Assembly: GCA_020809705.1 (NCBI GenBank)
Contig: CP085835.1
Location: 930,001 to 994,000, forward strand
Source of the DNA: Calonectria ilicicola
Lineage: Eukaryota > Ascomycota > Sordariomycetes > Hypocreales > Nectriaceae
DNA length: 64,000 nucleotides
Direction: 5' to 3'
A program made the translations under genes and the position numbers. Shown in pieces: positions 1 through 11,233 of this stretch. The first letter of the stretch is position 1; each line of letters starts with the position of its first letter. Under the pieces are notes generated by a model. The model saw only the letters and a list, made by a program, of their open reading frames with translations, searched no databases and was not told the origin of the DNA.

Positions 1-1034
1 GATTCTAGATTCTGAACTGCATTGAATAGCCCATGAAGATATGCAGGCATGAGGTTCACAATGTGTTCCAGAAATAAATGTTTGACTACCGAGCAGCGTC
101 TTGGAAGATTATAATCTCTTGCGCCAACTATTTCCTCGTCCGTAGATGTGGGCTCGGGGTCGTGAATGAAAGCGCTCACATTAGTTCTAAATCTATAATC
201 TTCGTCGTCAGAATAACTGATAATAGGATTTAAAGCTCGGGGTCGTGGGACGTCATCATTCGGGGTTGTCCTTAACCCACCAAAATAAATTCCTTCAATA
301 TTAGGAAGGCGAAGAATGTTGGCAAGCAGGAACCTAGAGTTTGAATCAGGTGGTGGATATCTATCATCTTGATCCATGCATGTGCCCGATCGAACCCCAA
401 TGGCGACATTATGTAGATTTCTCAGCCCCTGCAACCATATGTTGTTGTTTACACACATTCGAACGATTTGTGAAAGCCATCCCAAAGAAGTTAGATCGCG
501 GGCATGGTTTGCGCGTGTGACAAATTTCACGTCGCGTAGACGCGGACATGCTGTGATCAATAGCATCTTTAGAAAACCGTCGTATCCTTCCATTAACTGA
601 GAGCGAGCCAGCTGTATCATGTCGTCTGATAAAAGATCCCGGAGAGATTTGAAATATTGATCCACCTCGCCGATTTCGTAGTATCATTTCAGGATTTCAT
701 GGTCAGAATTGGGATGATCCATGTCGAAGGGTTTCCATTCACTCCATTGTGTTCGATCCCTCCAAATCTCTATAGACCTCACATGCCAGGCCAACAGAGG
801 ATCCTCAAGCCCCAGGGCACTGCGCACCAAAGTAGGAATTGTTAAGGGGGCCAGGTCAGAGCAGACTAGATAATTCTTCTGGAGAAGCTTGTGTCGTTTT
901 ATAATGGGTTCTAGGCAGTGGGCGATGTACTTGCAAGTGACAATGAAATCCAGGTGTGAATCAGGAGGAATAAAATCAGTGATGGAACAAATAAGCTCAG
1001 GTAAGAGACTAGTCAGTTGACATATTTGTGTCAT
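1..1034 (-). CDS. F-box-like protein, 3' partial, with in-frame TGA
   Basis: The start ATG is at 1032-1034. The first 50 residues look like an F-box (LTSLLPELICSITDFIPPDS, then a HLDFIVTCKYIAH stretch). F-box proteins recruit substrates to SCF ubiquitin ligases. The frame meets TGA at 684-686, but the same frame then stays open all the way to base 1. That downstream stretch reads like protein, for example LMEGYDGFLKMLLITACPRL and FLLANILRLPNIEGIYFGGL, the leucine-rich tail usual in fungal F-box proteins. Two readings are possible. One is a nonsense mutation, which CGA to TGA would explain. The other is a 117-nt intron (626..742, GTGAAT..ATCAG), which also keeps frame but removes coding-like sequence and has a weak donor. 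The C-terminus lies outside the window. No nearby gene suggests its target. Confidence 0.6.
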
Positions 1035-1961
1035 GGTGATCGTTGAGGGCGTACAGTAAATGTCAGGAGAGAATCTGAGTTGGGCAGCGTTAATAAAGAA
1101 GATATGAAATGGTACGCAAGGAAGATGTAGCGGATCAATGAGTCATGGGGCTTTGGACCATCCTGTTGGGCGAAGCGTTTAGCGCCAATCCCTTAATTTC
1201 AACAAAGTGGGGAAGGTCCTTGTGTCCCAACCAACACTCCTTTGAGGATATGGTACAGGCGATCAAGATCATGCCGTTGGATTGACTCGCCAGCCTTGGA
1301 TTGCAGGTAACGCTTGGTCAAAATAAACCGTATTGCGGGAGGGACATTTGAGGGATTTCTGGAAAAGGCCTCAGAACCTTTTCCTAAAAGCTCGGGGGTC
1401 TTCAAATGTGGCGATTTCAGTCCAATATATACATATAGAACCTATCGATTATACCATTCTCAAGAAATATTCGGAATACGAGCGGATACATTTCACCTTG
1501 ACCAAGAGGCCGAGATTGACAAAGCTGTTGCCTGCAAAGGCTATTACAAGGACTCTTTTCCCTTAGAGGTTAAAGCCGAATGGTGGTATATCTATGTCTA
1601 ATGTATAAAAAACCTCCAATAAGAGTTTCTGGTTCATCAGTTCTCATCGCACTTCGTCGCTAGTGTTGACGAATCTCACTAGAACCGTTTTGGATGCTGG
1701 ATTACAAGCTCACGTGACTGCGCTTTGACAAGAGTTCTCGCCACTCTAGTGATGTCTGACTGAGCCCCACTAGGGCGTGAGATTGACAAGATCAGGATGT
1801 CAAGAGTATAATGACGGTCGTGAGATCCATGTTGCGCTAGTCAAATAATTCCGTACAGCCATTTTGAATTTTCTCTAGAGACGCATCATCGAGGTTCTCA
1901 TTCGCTGTGTCATTTCCTCCTCATCCGCCCGTCCAAAACCCTAGTCAGCCAGGGTCAAACG
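1035..1961. other. Intergenic, no supportable gene
   Basis: This is the shared upstream region of the divergent F-box-like and homeobox genes. Short open frames of 68-95 codons on both strands at about 1199-1601 start with TTG and resemble nothing I know. I saw no RNA gene or clear repeat. Confidence 0.6.
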
Positions 1962-4694
1962 ATGCAGGACCAGTACCTGACTGAGGATGCTTTGCATGGT
2001 AACCAATCAGAATCAACACCCATAGACGACAATAGCCTTGATCTGCTCTTTGATAAATTCACTGATGATGCTTGGTTATCCCCGTCCGAAGTGTGCACTG
2101 ACAACACTCTCTGGCTTGACCTACAAACGGCAATTCATGATGGCCAACAAAGCAGTCTCACTGAACCTGCGCCATCGGATGCTATAGCTACCCAGATAAC
2201 TACTGAGTACAGTGTACTCGGACAATCAAATGAGCCAGCTGTAGTCAGCCCGCTGCCTCGCACAGAATCCCCGTGGTCAGGCTTCCAGAGTCCAGCTGGC
2301 TCGTCAGATCAACCAAGAACCCCTGTCAAAACCGGTAACAGATTCTCCAAGGAGTCTATAAAAATTCTCAGAAGATGGCTTTCGAACCATAAAAGCTACC
2401 CATATCCTAATGAAAAAGAAAAGACATTTTTACAGCAGCAGACTGGCCTAAACAAGGTCCAAGTTGCCAACTGGTTGGCAAATGCGCGTCGCCGAAACAA
2501 AGCATTCCCAGCCTCTTCACAACCATCGGCGTCTCCAAGCAACAGATCAACCCCTATTGATATTCCTAGGAGACCGCCGACCCCCGCTATAGGAGATCGG
2601 ACCGACCTTCTCAACCCTCTACAGCGATGGGTGGATTCCCCTCCAGAAAGCGAACCTGCCTCCGCTTCAGCCATTGCTCTAGCCATTGCGTCAAGCTCTG
2701 GCTGTATATCAGGTATGCATACTCACATTCATTTTGACAAACTACGTCGAAATAGGAGTAAAATGATGAATAATTCCCTACTGATTTGCTAACCAATCCC
2801 TTCTATCTAGACAACATGACGGACTTCGAAGCGATAGGTCCACCAACGTATCAGGGATCTTCAGCGGGTTCCCTTAGTACATCTAGATCAAGTGGTGGCT
2901 CATTAGCCTCTGCTCACTCTTTTGACTCTCAAAAGTCCCTTTACTCCTCGGCACCATTTAGCCGTGGTCATAGACTCCGAGGCAGGCGGGCCAGGATGGA
3001 GAGAAACAATCGCAAGACTACGCTTGACTCCCTACCGAAAACATTTCAATGCACTTTTTGCACTGAAACGTTTAGGACCAAGTACGATTGGCAGCGACAC
3101 GAAAAGGCTCTTCACATCACCCTTGAGAAATGGGTTTGCTCTCCTGATGGACCAAGCGTGCTCGACCCTTTAACCAACGAGAAATCATGTGTATTTTGCG
3201 GCGCCTCAAACCCAGATCAAGGCCACATTGAAAGTCACAACTTTAATTCATGCCGAGAGCGCACTATTACAGAACGAACATTTTATCGCAAGGATCATCT
3301 CAGTCAGCACCTGCGACTTGTACACGGAACGAAATTCTTTGATCGACCCATGAACGGTTGGAAAGTTTCTATAACGGAGATCAAATCTCGGTGTGGATTT
3401 TGCGAAGCAACAATGGATACATGGGATGATCGCATTGACCATCTTGCCCGTCACTTTAAAAACGGATGCGCCATGGTTGATTGGAAAGGAGGTTGGGGCT
3501 TTGAGCCTCATGTGACAGAGAGGGTTGAGAACTTCATACCTCCATGTAAGAAACAAGCACATCTAGATACGTTCTCTGTCATCGGCTGACATGGTAGCAG
3601 ATCTAATTGAACAGGAAAGAAATACACCATTTCCGTACGAGGCATCGAGGCCTCCACTAGAGGGCCCAAGGAGTGCATACGAGCTAATCAAGCTAGAGTT
3701 GCTATACTCAATACAAAACCATTTTGATGAGACTGGGACAATTGCAGACAATCAAATCACCCAACTTGAGGCCTGCAGAATCATTTTTGCCGCAGAAACC
3801 ATGTCGGATTCCCCATCTACAACTGGATCCTCGTGGCTACGAGATTTGATCATGTCCGACGAGCACATATCAAAGCGGGCACAACTGGGTCCAGTCAGAT
3901 CCCATAGAGAGAGCCGGCTTTCCTCGTTCAAGATTCACAGCAAGGAAAATTTCTTCTCAGACTGCCCACTGGAATTTCAACTGCAAAAGTTCTTTCAGCA
4001 AAGAGAATCTTTGGGGGTGGCTATCAGCGATTTTGAGCTACAGAAGGAAGCTTACGAAATCATCGGTCGCATGGAAGCAGCCTCAGTGATGCCCTGCGAC
4101 TTGGTCGCCAATTGGCTTGTCAAATTGGTTGGATCATCCACAAATTGGATAAACAACTTTCGGCAACGCATGCAGTCAGCGAGCGCTCAAAAGGATATTC
4201 AGCCAGATGCCCTGGAACAAGCATCCATCCCATGCCCGGAAGTGGTCTCACCAGAGCCTTCAAACTTAGCCGTTGGCGCTTCACACTTTAGTTCCTCCAA
4301 AGTGTACAAAGTCGGGCTGACACTAAACGACAAAGAGAGAGAGGGTGCAAATTACGCGGCTCTAGTTCAACCGGGATTAATGTTGGGAAATGATGGAAAC
4401 CTGCACAAGTGGTTCAACCGAGACCTTCGACGGTGGGTTGCTTCAACAATGTCACCCAACAATCCAAATTGCCACATTCCCTCGGACGAGGAAATCCAAT
4501 ACCAATCTCGGTGGATTCTATATGACGAGTAAGTTTTTTCTTTCTTCTCTTTCTTTTGATCATCGTAAAGGAGACGTTATTAACCTCATCCCAGTGACGA
4601 TCCGTGGAATTTTTCCCCAGCTGATAACACAGAGTGGCTCAGATTATTCAAGATCGAAGCCGGGATCTTGCCTAAAGATCACACCTCCAGCTAA
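1962..4694 (+). CDS. Homeobox (KN/TALE) plus C2H2 zinc-finger transcription factor
   Basis: I model four exons: 1962..2712, 2811..3545, 3598..4528 and 4595..4694, giving 838 residues. All junctions keep frame and use GT..AG ends (GTATGC..CTAG, GTAAGA..GTAG, GTAAGT..CCAG). Residues about 127-185 form a TALE-type homeodomain, with a YPYPNEKEK helix-1/2 region and VQVANWLANARRRNK as the recognition helix. From about residue 330 there are C2H2-like fingers (FQCTFCTETFRTKYDWQRH, then CVFCG, RKDHLSQHLRLVH and RCGFC..HLARH). The C-terminal half has a conserved-looking FELQKEAYEIIGRME block and ends in a DPWNFSPADNTEWLRLFK tail that I associate with fungal proteins of this class. It is predicted to be a nuclear DNA-binding regulator; its targets are unknown. 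The apparent stop at 3587 lies inside intron 2. Confidence 0.85.
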
Positions 4695-5005
4695 AGGAAA
4701 TTCATTCCTACAAGACCTCTACATAGAACAATCCCAATTCAGTTACAACCGAATTATTAATTATGCTCCCACATCTGGCGTCAGTACGACCCACACTGAC
4801 AAATCCTTCGCAATAAGACGATGATGTCTTTGCGCCCTTCAGCATCCTTATGTGGTAGGTCCATATTTAACCGAAAGGGGCGGTAAAAGAGGGGTCAAGC
4901 AGGCTCACGCTATTGGAGATGGGTATATAAAGGTTACAAAGTCGACATTCGACTAAGTTTACATGCGCATTTCAATCGATTAAACAAAAAAAAACCCCCG
5001 CAAAA
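4695..5005 (+). promoter_or_regulatory. Promoter of the S66 peptidase gene
   Basis: This 311-base gap holds a TATA element, TATATAAA, at 4924-4931, 75 bases before the ATG at 5006. An A-rich and C-rich leader sits directly before the start codon. I saw nothing else in it. Confidence 0.6.
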
Positions 5006-6088
5006 ATGCCGTCTCCCATAATTCCCAAGGCGTTGAAGCCTGGTGACACAGTAGCCTTCATCTCACCCTCGGCGCGCCTCAATGAAGCTTTTCCTGATGT
5101 CATGGCGCGGGCGAGTACCGTGATTACAGATCGCGGTTACAAGCTGCGGACATTCTTCAACAAGGATACGAGCATTCAGTCCAACATTAGCAATCGCCTG
5201 TCAGAAATACGCGCTGCCTTTTCTGACCCAACCATTTCCGCCATCATCTGCACCATCGGTGGCACGACATTTACGGAGCTGCTGCCCGCCCTCATCGCGG
5301 ACACGGAGCTACACGAGACAATTAAAGCCAACCCCAAGATCGTGGTGGGATTTTCAGACATCACAGGCCTGCACTGGTTTTTGAACGCTTTTACCGGGCT
5401 GCGCACTTTCTACGGTCCTGGGGCGATCCCAGAGCTGGGCGAGCCGGGCTCAGCAAGTGATGACGAGTCCGCGGTGGCTTTCTGTGCCAAGCATCTTTTC
5501 CGCGCCATCACATCAACAGATCCGCTTGGCGAAGTCCCGCGCGCCCTAACATATGCTCCAAGACAAGCCTCATTTTGGAAGAATCCACCGTCGACAGAGC
5601 CGTTACAGCTAGTTCCCAATCAGCCATGGACTTGGCTTCGGGGCGGAAAAGCTGAGGGCAGACTGTTTGGTGGCTGCTTGACTGTCGTTGCTCGTCTAAA
5701 TGCCATTCGCCCCATCGTCCCCGATTGGCGAGGCCGGATCGTGTTTCTAGAGACGGCGATAGGGGATGACCTCAACTCCGGCAACCCAATCAGTCGTGTG
5801 CAGGCTGCGTTTGCAGATCTAATTGCGGCAGGTGTGTTTGACGGGGCTGCAGGCTTGGTGGTTGGAAGGCCATATGGATATGACTCCGAGACGGAGAGGA
5901 AGCAATATACTTCAGTCATTACGGGGCTATTGTGTGAAGGACGGTTTGCGGAGAAGAAGTTTCCCATCTTGTTCAATGTGGACATCGGACACACGACGCC
6001 AATGGTGACGCTTCCATACGATGCATTGGCTGTGCTGGATTCTGAGACTGATCAGTTTGCCGTGTTGGAGCCGGCCACGGTCGCATAA
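5006..6088 (+). CDS. S66 LD-carboxypeptidase / MccF-like serine peptidase
   Basis: This is a single exon of 360 residues, a normal length for family S66. The N-terminus has the family signature LKPGDTVAFISPSA. The nucleophile elbow is VVGFSDITGL (Ser near residue 117). The expected Glu lies in VFLETAIGDD (near 249) and the His in DIGHTTPMVTLPYD (near 329), so the Ser-Glu-His triad is complete. Bacterial members cut LD-peptide bonds of murein or detoxify microcin-type peptide-nucleotides. The fungal substrate is not known and could be an amide of a xenobiotic or of bacterial origin. No signal peptide is visible, so it is probably cytosolic. It converges with the sulfotransferase-like gene on the other strand. 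Confidence 0.9.
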   Translation: MPSPIIPKALKPGDTVAFISPSARLNEAFPDVMARASTVITDRGYKLRTFFNKDTSIQSNISNRLSEIRAAFSDPTISAIICTIGGTTFTELLPALIADTELHETIKANPKIVVGFSDITGLHWFLNAFTGLRTFYGPGAIPELGEPGSASDDESAVAFCAKHLFRAITSTDPLGEVPRALTYAPRQASFWKNPPSTEPLQLVPNQPWTWLRGGKAEGRLFGGCLTVVARLNAIRPIVPDWRGRIVFLETAIGDDLNSGNPISRVQAAFADLIAAGVFDGAAGLVVGRPYGYDSETERKQYTSVITGLLCEGRFAEKKFPILFNVDIGHTTPMVTLPYDALAVLDSETDQFAVLEPATVA

Positions 6089-6285
6089 AATACGCTCTCG
6101 ATATAAAAGAGATGCGCATGTAAGCCAAGAAATCGCCAAGAAAGGGAAACACAACCTATGTCCAATATACATACATTGGCAGGTCCACTATCCACTAATT
6201 AGAGACCTTGCAAGCGGCTCTTCCCATATATACTATCTATATACTATTATGTCAAGTGCCTCTTATTCGTGTCATGTGCTGTCCA

Positions 6286-7206
6286 CTACTTTGCCGCCCG
6301 ATAATACTTCGCTGCAACCACAGCAGCAGCGACAATAGTGGGCGCAACACATATTTTGCCCGCCATTTTTGCAAATGCCATCCACCACATCATCCCATGC
6401 ACAAACACAAACTGCTTAGCATCGTTCAGCCTCGGGAATTCAGAATCGGGCACGTCGTCGCCAAGAAATTCGCACAATGGCTCCCATCCCTCCTGGACTC
6501 TGAATTCAAGCCTTCTGTCTTCTGGCACCGTGCGTTCCACCAACTCGTAATGCTCCTTGAAGGCCTCGCGCGCCGGTGAGGTGGGCGAAAAGTCATACAT
6601 GGTACGAAAATTGGCTGGCATGACCACCTTGGCATGCTCCCAAAAGGGCCCAGCTAGTGCACCATCCCACTGAGCAAGAGTCTCCCAGAGCGGCCAGCGC
6701 AGAATGCGGCCGCCCGTGGAGTCCATGCTGCGAAGCCAGCTGTCTACGTCCCGGGTGGAGACAACCACTTTTGCCTCTGGATACGCGGCAACCAACTCCT
6801 CGACAAAGCAAATGGCGGGGACGTCCGCGACGGCATCGTAATCGCCCAGGATCTTGTCAAACTCAGCGCGGCCCCACGGCTTGCCCTTGCCATTGAACTT
6901 TGCGTTTAAGGCCTCACACCAAAGGGCAAGATTCGTCTTCGGGCTTCCCATTGCCACCGCCATGTGGTATGGCTTGTAACCCAGGCGCTGCAGGGCAGTG
7001 AATAACGCCATCGTGCCTGTCCGGGATTGGCCCAGGCAGAGAACCCTCATTGGTCTTGTTCGAGTACATGGATATGAATCGATGAGGCGCCCTGTTTCGG
7101 GATGTGGCTGCAGGTTGTACAGGTCGCGGGATTTACGCGGATCAAACGTGTCGAGCAGCGTAGTTTGCCCCTTTTGGCTAGACTTGGCCTCTGCAGAGTT
7201 ACTCAT
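6286..7206 (-). CDS. Sulfotransferase-like P-loop protein with C-terminal membrane anchor
   Basis: This is a single exon of 306 residues from ATG at 7204-7206. MRVLCLGQSRTGTMALFTAL (about residues 53-72) matches the PAPS-binding loop of the Sulfotransfer_4-type fungal family. VVVSTRDVDSWLRSM fits the 3'-phosphate-binding region. The family is often mislabelled as NAD-dependent epimerase. The last 45 residues are hydrophobic (FVHGMMWWMAFAKMAG, then VAPTIVAAAVVAAKYY), suggesting a tail anchor in an intracellular membrane. The substrate cannot be told from the sequence. These genes are often multicopy in filamentous ascomycetes and some lie in metabolite clusters, but no such cluster is seen here. 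Confidence 0.85.
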   Translation of the reverse strand: MSNSAEAKSSQKGQTTLLDTFDPRKSRDLYNLQPHPETGRLIDSYPCTRTRPMRVLCLGQSRTGTMALFTALQRLGYKPYHMAVAMGSPKTNLALWCEALNAKFNGKGKPWGRAEFDKILGDYDAVADVPAICFVEELVAAYPEAKVVVSTRDVDSWLRSMDSTGGRILRWPLWETLAQWDGALAGPFWEHAKVVMPANFRTMYDFSPTSPAREAFKEHYELVERTVPEDRRLEFRVQEGWEPLCEFLGDDVPDSEFPRLNDAKQFVFVHGMMWWMAFAKMAGKICVAPTIVAAAVVAAKYYRAAK

Positions 7207-9431
7207 GTTGGTCGGTCGTATATCTCTGTCAATTTACAGATGCTCGATTCAATTATTGAGCACAAGAACAGGTCGCAAATTAAATGGGTACATCAAAACA
7301 GTACAAAAGGACGCAAGCCAGCTATCTTTTAAATCCCACTGTGATTTGATCCCCATGATGACGACGAACCGTGGGCTTAGTGCTTATCTCAGCACCAAAA
7401 ACAGGATTAGCTGGCCAAGCCAGTTCAAGCAAGGCAATCAAGGCGCTGTTGGTGGAATACGAATATGATCGTTGGGGCTACATGAGGGAGGTCTCGTCCA
7501 TTTCCTGCAATGGCATTCTACTCGAGATCTCCATGGTGTTGTGGATTGGAGAGTGCTTTTGCGCACAGCCACCTTCACATGGGATTTTTTTTTTAGCGGG
7601 TGTGGCGGATACCATGAACATCACTGGAGTGGCGAGTGGGACATGGCACCAATTTAATGGTGTTAGGGTATACATCAAAGGCAGGCTAATATGTGTGGGA
7701 TATTATGTACACTATAACATGAATTTTTGATCTGTTGTTTCAAGCCAGACCCACAGACCGCTTCCACTTAAAGACGCAGACCCACCGTGGTGGTTGTTGG
7801 AGTGATTGAGAGGTTGGATTCGCCATGACACAGACAGTTGCCCGCAGATAGCGCAGAGGCTTGCATTGTTGGTTGCCATGATTCGCAAGTAAAGACTGTT
7901 TAGTAGTGATGCGTCAAGATACGAACAAGCCATTCAAGCAAGAAAAACCAGAACAAGAGACACAATTGAGCGGTGAGGTTGTTGGTTCTCGGGTCCTCCA
8001 GGGTAAGACACTGCGGAGCGAGTTGTCGCAAGCGAGGCGTAGAGTGGCGACGTCATGCTCTGCAGGCCATAAAATTAGGGGGCGAACCAAGTGGACGGGT
8101 TGCGCACATCACACTTTGGCGTGACGTGACAGTTGACTGACACCCAAGACCACGTTGTGGAAGTAGTTTGTTCGCTCCCGCCGCAACCACCACGCCTCTC
8201 CTTTTCCACACACCCGGGCTTGGCGAAAGCTTTTAATTGACTCGGCAATTGAACCGTGACGGAGAGGGCTGGCTGGCTGGGGAGTAGCCGAGAGAGACGG
8301 GGGAAAGCCGAGTGGGAGCGGGTCATCTAGAAGGCAAAAGCGGGCCTCGGGTTCCAAAGCCGATGCGCCTCGAGCGCTTCATATCGACTTCAGATGCTCT
8401 GATTTGACGCCGTGGCCAACTCGGGTGCCTATCTGCAACCTGGGAGATAGACAGGGCTCGGGCTCTATCAGCCGCAGGGGCGCCACCAACCCGATCCTGG
8501 TCAGCATCGTGCAGCCGGCTCTCATCGATATAACTATTATAGGTAGGAGGTGGTCTTTGTGATTAGAGAGATCGAAGATAGATAGAAGCCCTGTTCCCTT
8601 CCCGACCCCCCCTCTACGGACAGGCCGTCTGAGGTCAGTTGATGGAACTATCGCCACCATGGCTGCTCTCCCCCACCCTCACACGACTCGAACGTGAAAC
8701 CCAAATGCCCTAGCGCGGGCCTCTGGTGGCTGGAGAGCCTGGGCCAGTCACGGTTTGGAATAAGGCATGTTGGATCCAGGACACTGGCCCAGCCAAGCAC
8801 GCGCTGCGTATGCTAGCCCGAAAGGAGTCACGGTATCCGGGGAACCTGGGGAAGCGGAGTCGACGGTGTGCTGGGAATTGCCAATCCTTGGCGGCTGAAG
8901 CCTCGCCACGGTCCACTGCATACGCCCAGGAACCCTGCGTCTAAACCGTCTAACCGTTCCAGATGACGCACGAAGTCCTTAGCCCTCATGCGGCTCGATA
9001 GCTGCCGCCATCTAACTGGCTGCGTTGCCGGCCACACCTCGACTGTTCTGGGCCTGGGCCCCTTGCAGGCACTCGGTTGCCGTTTCTCCATCGGTCCATG
9101 GGACACGGAACGGGCTGGTTTGGGGAAATAAGCTATGGCATCTGCGAGAGATAGTCATGATTCAAGAGCTGGGATGGGCGCTGTGTCTCTTATCGATGCG
9201 TCGTCGTCACTATAATACCCTTGCGTCGCCCGCCCTTGTTTGTCTTTGCTTTTCTCAGACTAGACATCCAATCCAATTCGTTTCCCCAAGACCTGTCTCT
9301 TCATCCATTCACCGTTTTGTCGCTCTATCTCCTCTTTGCCGATTACATCAATCGGCCTGATCAGAGTTTTCCTGATCTGGATCAACTTCGAATTTAGCTT
9401 CTCCCCCTCCCCGTGTGGTGCTCCTTTCGCC
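7207..9431. other. 2.2-kb gap: upstream region of the amino-acid permease
   Basis: No open frame here resembles a protein I know. The right half is GC-rich and carries GATA motifs (separate entry). A TATA-like tataat sits near 9210. The long gap between divergent genes suggests an extended promoter or leader for the permease, or an unseen non-coding transcript. Confidence 0.5.
8429..9195. promoter_or_regulatory. Cluster of HGATAR (GATA-factor) motifs upstream of the permease
   Basis: HGATAR matches, counting both strands, are at 8429-8434 (minus), 8445-8450, 8576-8581, 8580-8585, 8996-9001, 9149-9154 and 9190-9195 (minus). That is seven in 767 bases, where roughly two are expected by chance. 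GATA factors of the AreA/NIT2 type activate amino-acid permease genes when good nitrogen is scarce, so nitrogen control of the 9432 gene is inferred. Confidence 0.45.
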
Positions 9432-11233
9432 ATGGCGTCGGAAAAAAAGGACGACAGCAAGCTCCAACCCGTCGGCTCCAACGACGTGGGCAGCATTCGC
9501 GACCTCAATGGCAACCATTTCGATCCTGAATCAGAAGCCGGCGGGCTACACCGCCGTTTGGGCAATCGCCAGATCCAACTGATTGCGGCTGGTGGTTCTA
9601 TTGGAACAGCCCTCTTCATCAGCATCGGTGGTGGTCTTGCCAAGGGTGGCCCAGGTAGCCTTTTCCTTGCCTACACATTCTATTCCGTAATTCTCGCGAT
9701 GGTCAACAACAGCATTGCGGAAATGAATACCTACATGCCCATTGCAGGTGGCTTTGTTCGCCTCGCTGGCTATTGGGTCGACGATGCTCTAGGTTTCCTT
9801 GCTGGCTGGAACTTCTTCCTTTACGAGTCTCTAATTATCCCCTTTGAGATTACCGCTCTGAGCTCTGTGATATCCTTTTGGAGTGAAAACGCCACGAACC
9901 CTGGTCCCACAGCCGGTATTTGCGCTGCCGTCATTGTTTGCTATGGGTAAGAACCGCCCTCCGTTCAAGTAGATCAACATGCGCCAATCGACTTCTGCTT
10001 GGGCTACTTCCATTAATTTTAACATGTGCTTTGACTAACTTGAACTCCCACAGTGCTCTTAATATTGCTGCCGTGCGATTTTATGGAGAAGCCGAGTTTT
10101 GGCTTTCTGGAGGAAAGCTTGTGCTGATCTTCATCCTGTTCGCATTCACCTTTATCACCATGGTCGGAGGTAACCCTCACCACGATGCCTACGGGTTCCG
10201 TTACTGGTCGAGTCCTGGCGCCTTTGCCACATACCTAACAAAGGGCGACCTCGGCCGATTCGAAGGCTTCCTTGCTGCCATGTGGAGCGCCGCATTCACC
10301 GTTGTCGGCCCCGAGTACATCTCCATGGTTGCGGCCGAAGCGAAGCGCCCCAGCGTGTACATCAAGTCGGCTTTCCAGACCGTCTACTACCGTTTCTGCA
10401 TCTTCTTCATTGTCGGTGCCCTGGCCGTCGGCATCGTCGTCCCCTACAACCACCCCACGCTCGTCAACATCTACTTCAATGATGGTGCCAGTGGATCCGC
10501 TGCGGCTTCGCCCTACGTAATTGCCATGGAGTCGCTAGGAATTACCGCCCTCCCTCACATCGTCAATGCCCTGATCCTCACCTCCATCTTCTCTGCCGGC
10601 AATACATACACCTACTGTGCGACGCGAACACTGCACAGTTTGGCTCTGGAGGGACGAGCGCCCCGATTCTTGCAATACTGCAACCGCAATGGTGTCCCCA
10701 TCTATTGCTTCTGCGTCGTCATGTGCTTCCCCTTCCTCTCCTTCCTTCAGGTTGGTAATGGCTCCGCCAAGGTGCTGAACTGGCTTGTAAGCATCGTGAC
10801 TGGTGGTGGTATCATTAACTACCTCATCATGTCGATTACCTTCATCAACTACTACAAGGCGTGCGAGGCTCAGGGAGTTGACCGTAAGACTCGACCGTAC
10901 TGTGGATATTTCCAACCTTACGGCGCCTACATTGCTCTGACCTTCCAGACCGTTGTTGTACTCTGCTACGGATACTCTTCCTTTAAGCCCTGGAGCGTTG
11001 AAAATTTCTTCACCAACTACAGCATGCAAATTCTGGCCCCCATCTTGTTCTTTGGATGGAAATTTGCCAAAAAGACACGTTACATTAGGCCTGCCGAGGT
11101 TGACCTTGTTTGGGAGCGACCGAGCATCGAAGCTTATGAGAATAGCATTACAGAACCAGTGGTGGGATTCTGGACAGAGATGTTTCAACTCGTGGGCTTG
11201 CGAGGAAAGACCAAGGTAGATGGCGTAGCTTAG
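9432..11233 (+). CDS. Amino-acid permease (YAT/APC family)
   Basis: Two exons, 9432..9946 and 10054..11233, give 564 residues. The 107-nt intron has GTAAGA..CACAG ends and a CTAAC branch site. The N-terminal cytosolic tail ends in LHRRLGNRQIQLIAAGGSIG, followed by GTALFISIGGGLAKGGPGS, the signature of transmembrane segment 1 of fungal amino-acid permeases. About 12 hydrophobic segments follow, with the conserved VGPEYISMVAAEAKRPS motif after the fifth. It should import amino acids through the plasma membrane by proton symport. The substrate range is not readable. The upstream region carries GATA motifs, consistent with nitrogen control. It converges with the large NACHT-ankyrin gene. Confidence 0.93.

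Noticed and set aside
1199..1601. Overlapping 68-95 codon open frames on both strands
   Set aside because: They start with TTG, overlap each other on both strands and resemble no known protein. Nothing supports any one of them.
3587..3597. Apparent stop and new ATG splitting the homeobox gene in two
   Set aside because: A GTAAG..GTAG intron at 3546-3597 with a CTGAC branch joins both parts in frame, and the C-terminus fits the same protein family.
8640..8720. tRNA-like T-arm (GTTCGAGTC on the minus strand)
   Set aside because: No matching acceptor stem, D-arm or anticodon arm could be paired around it.
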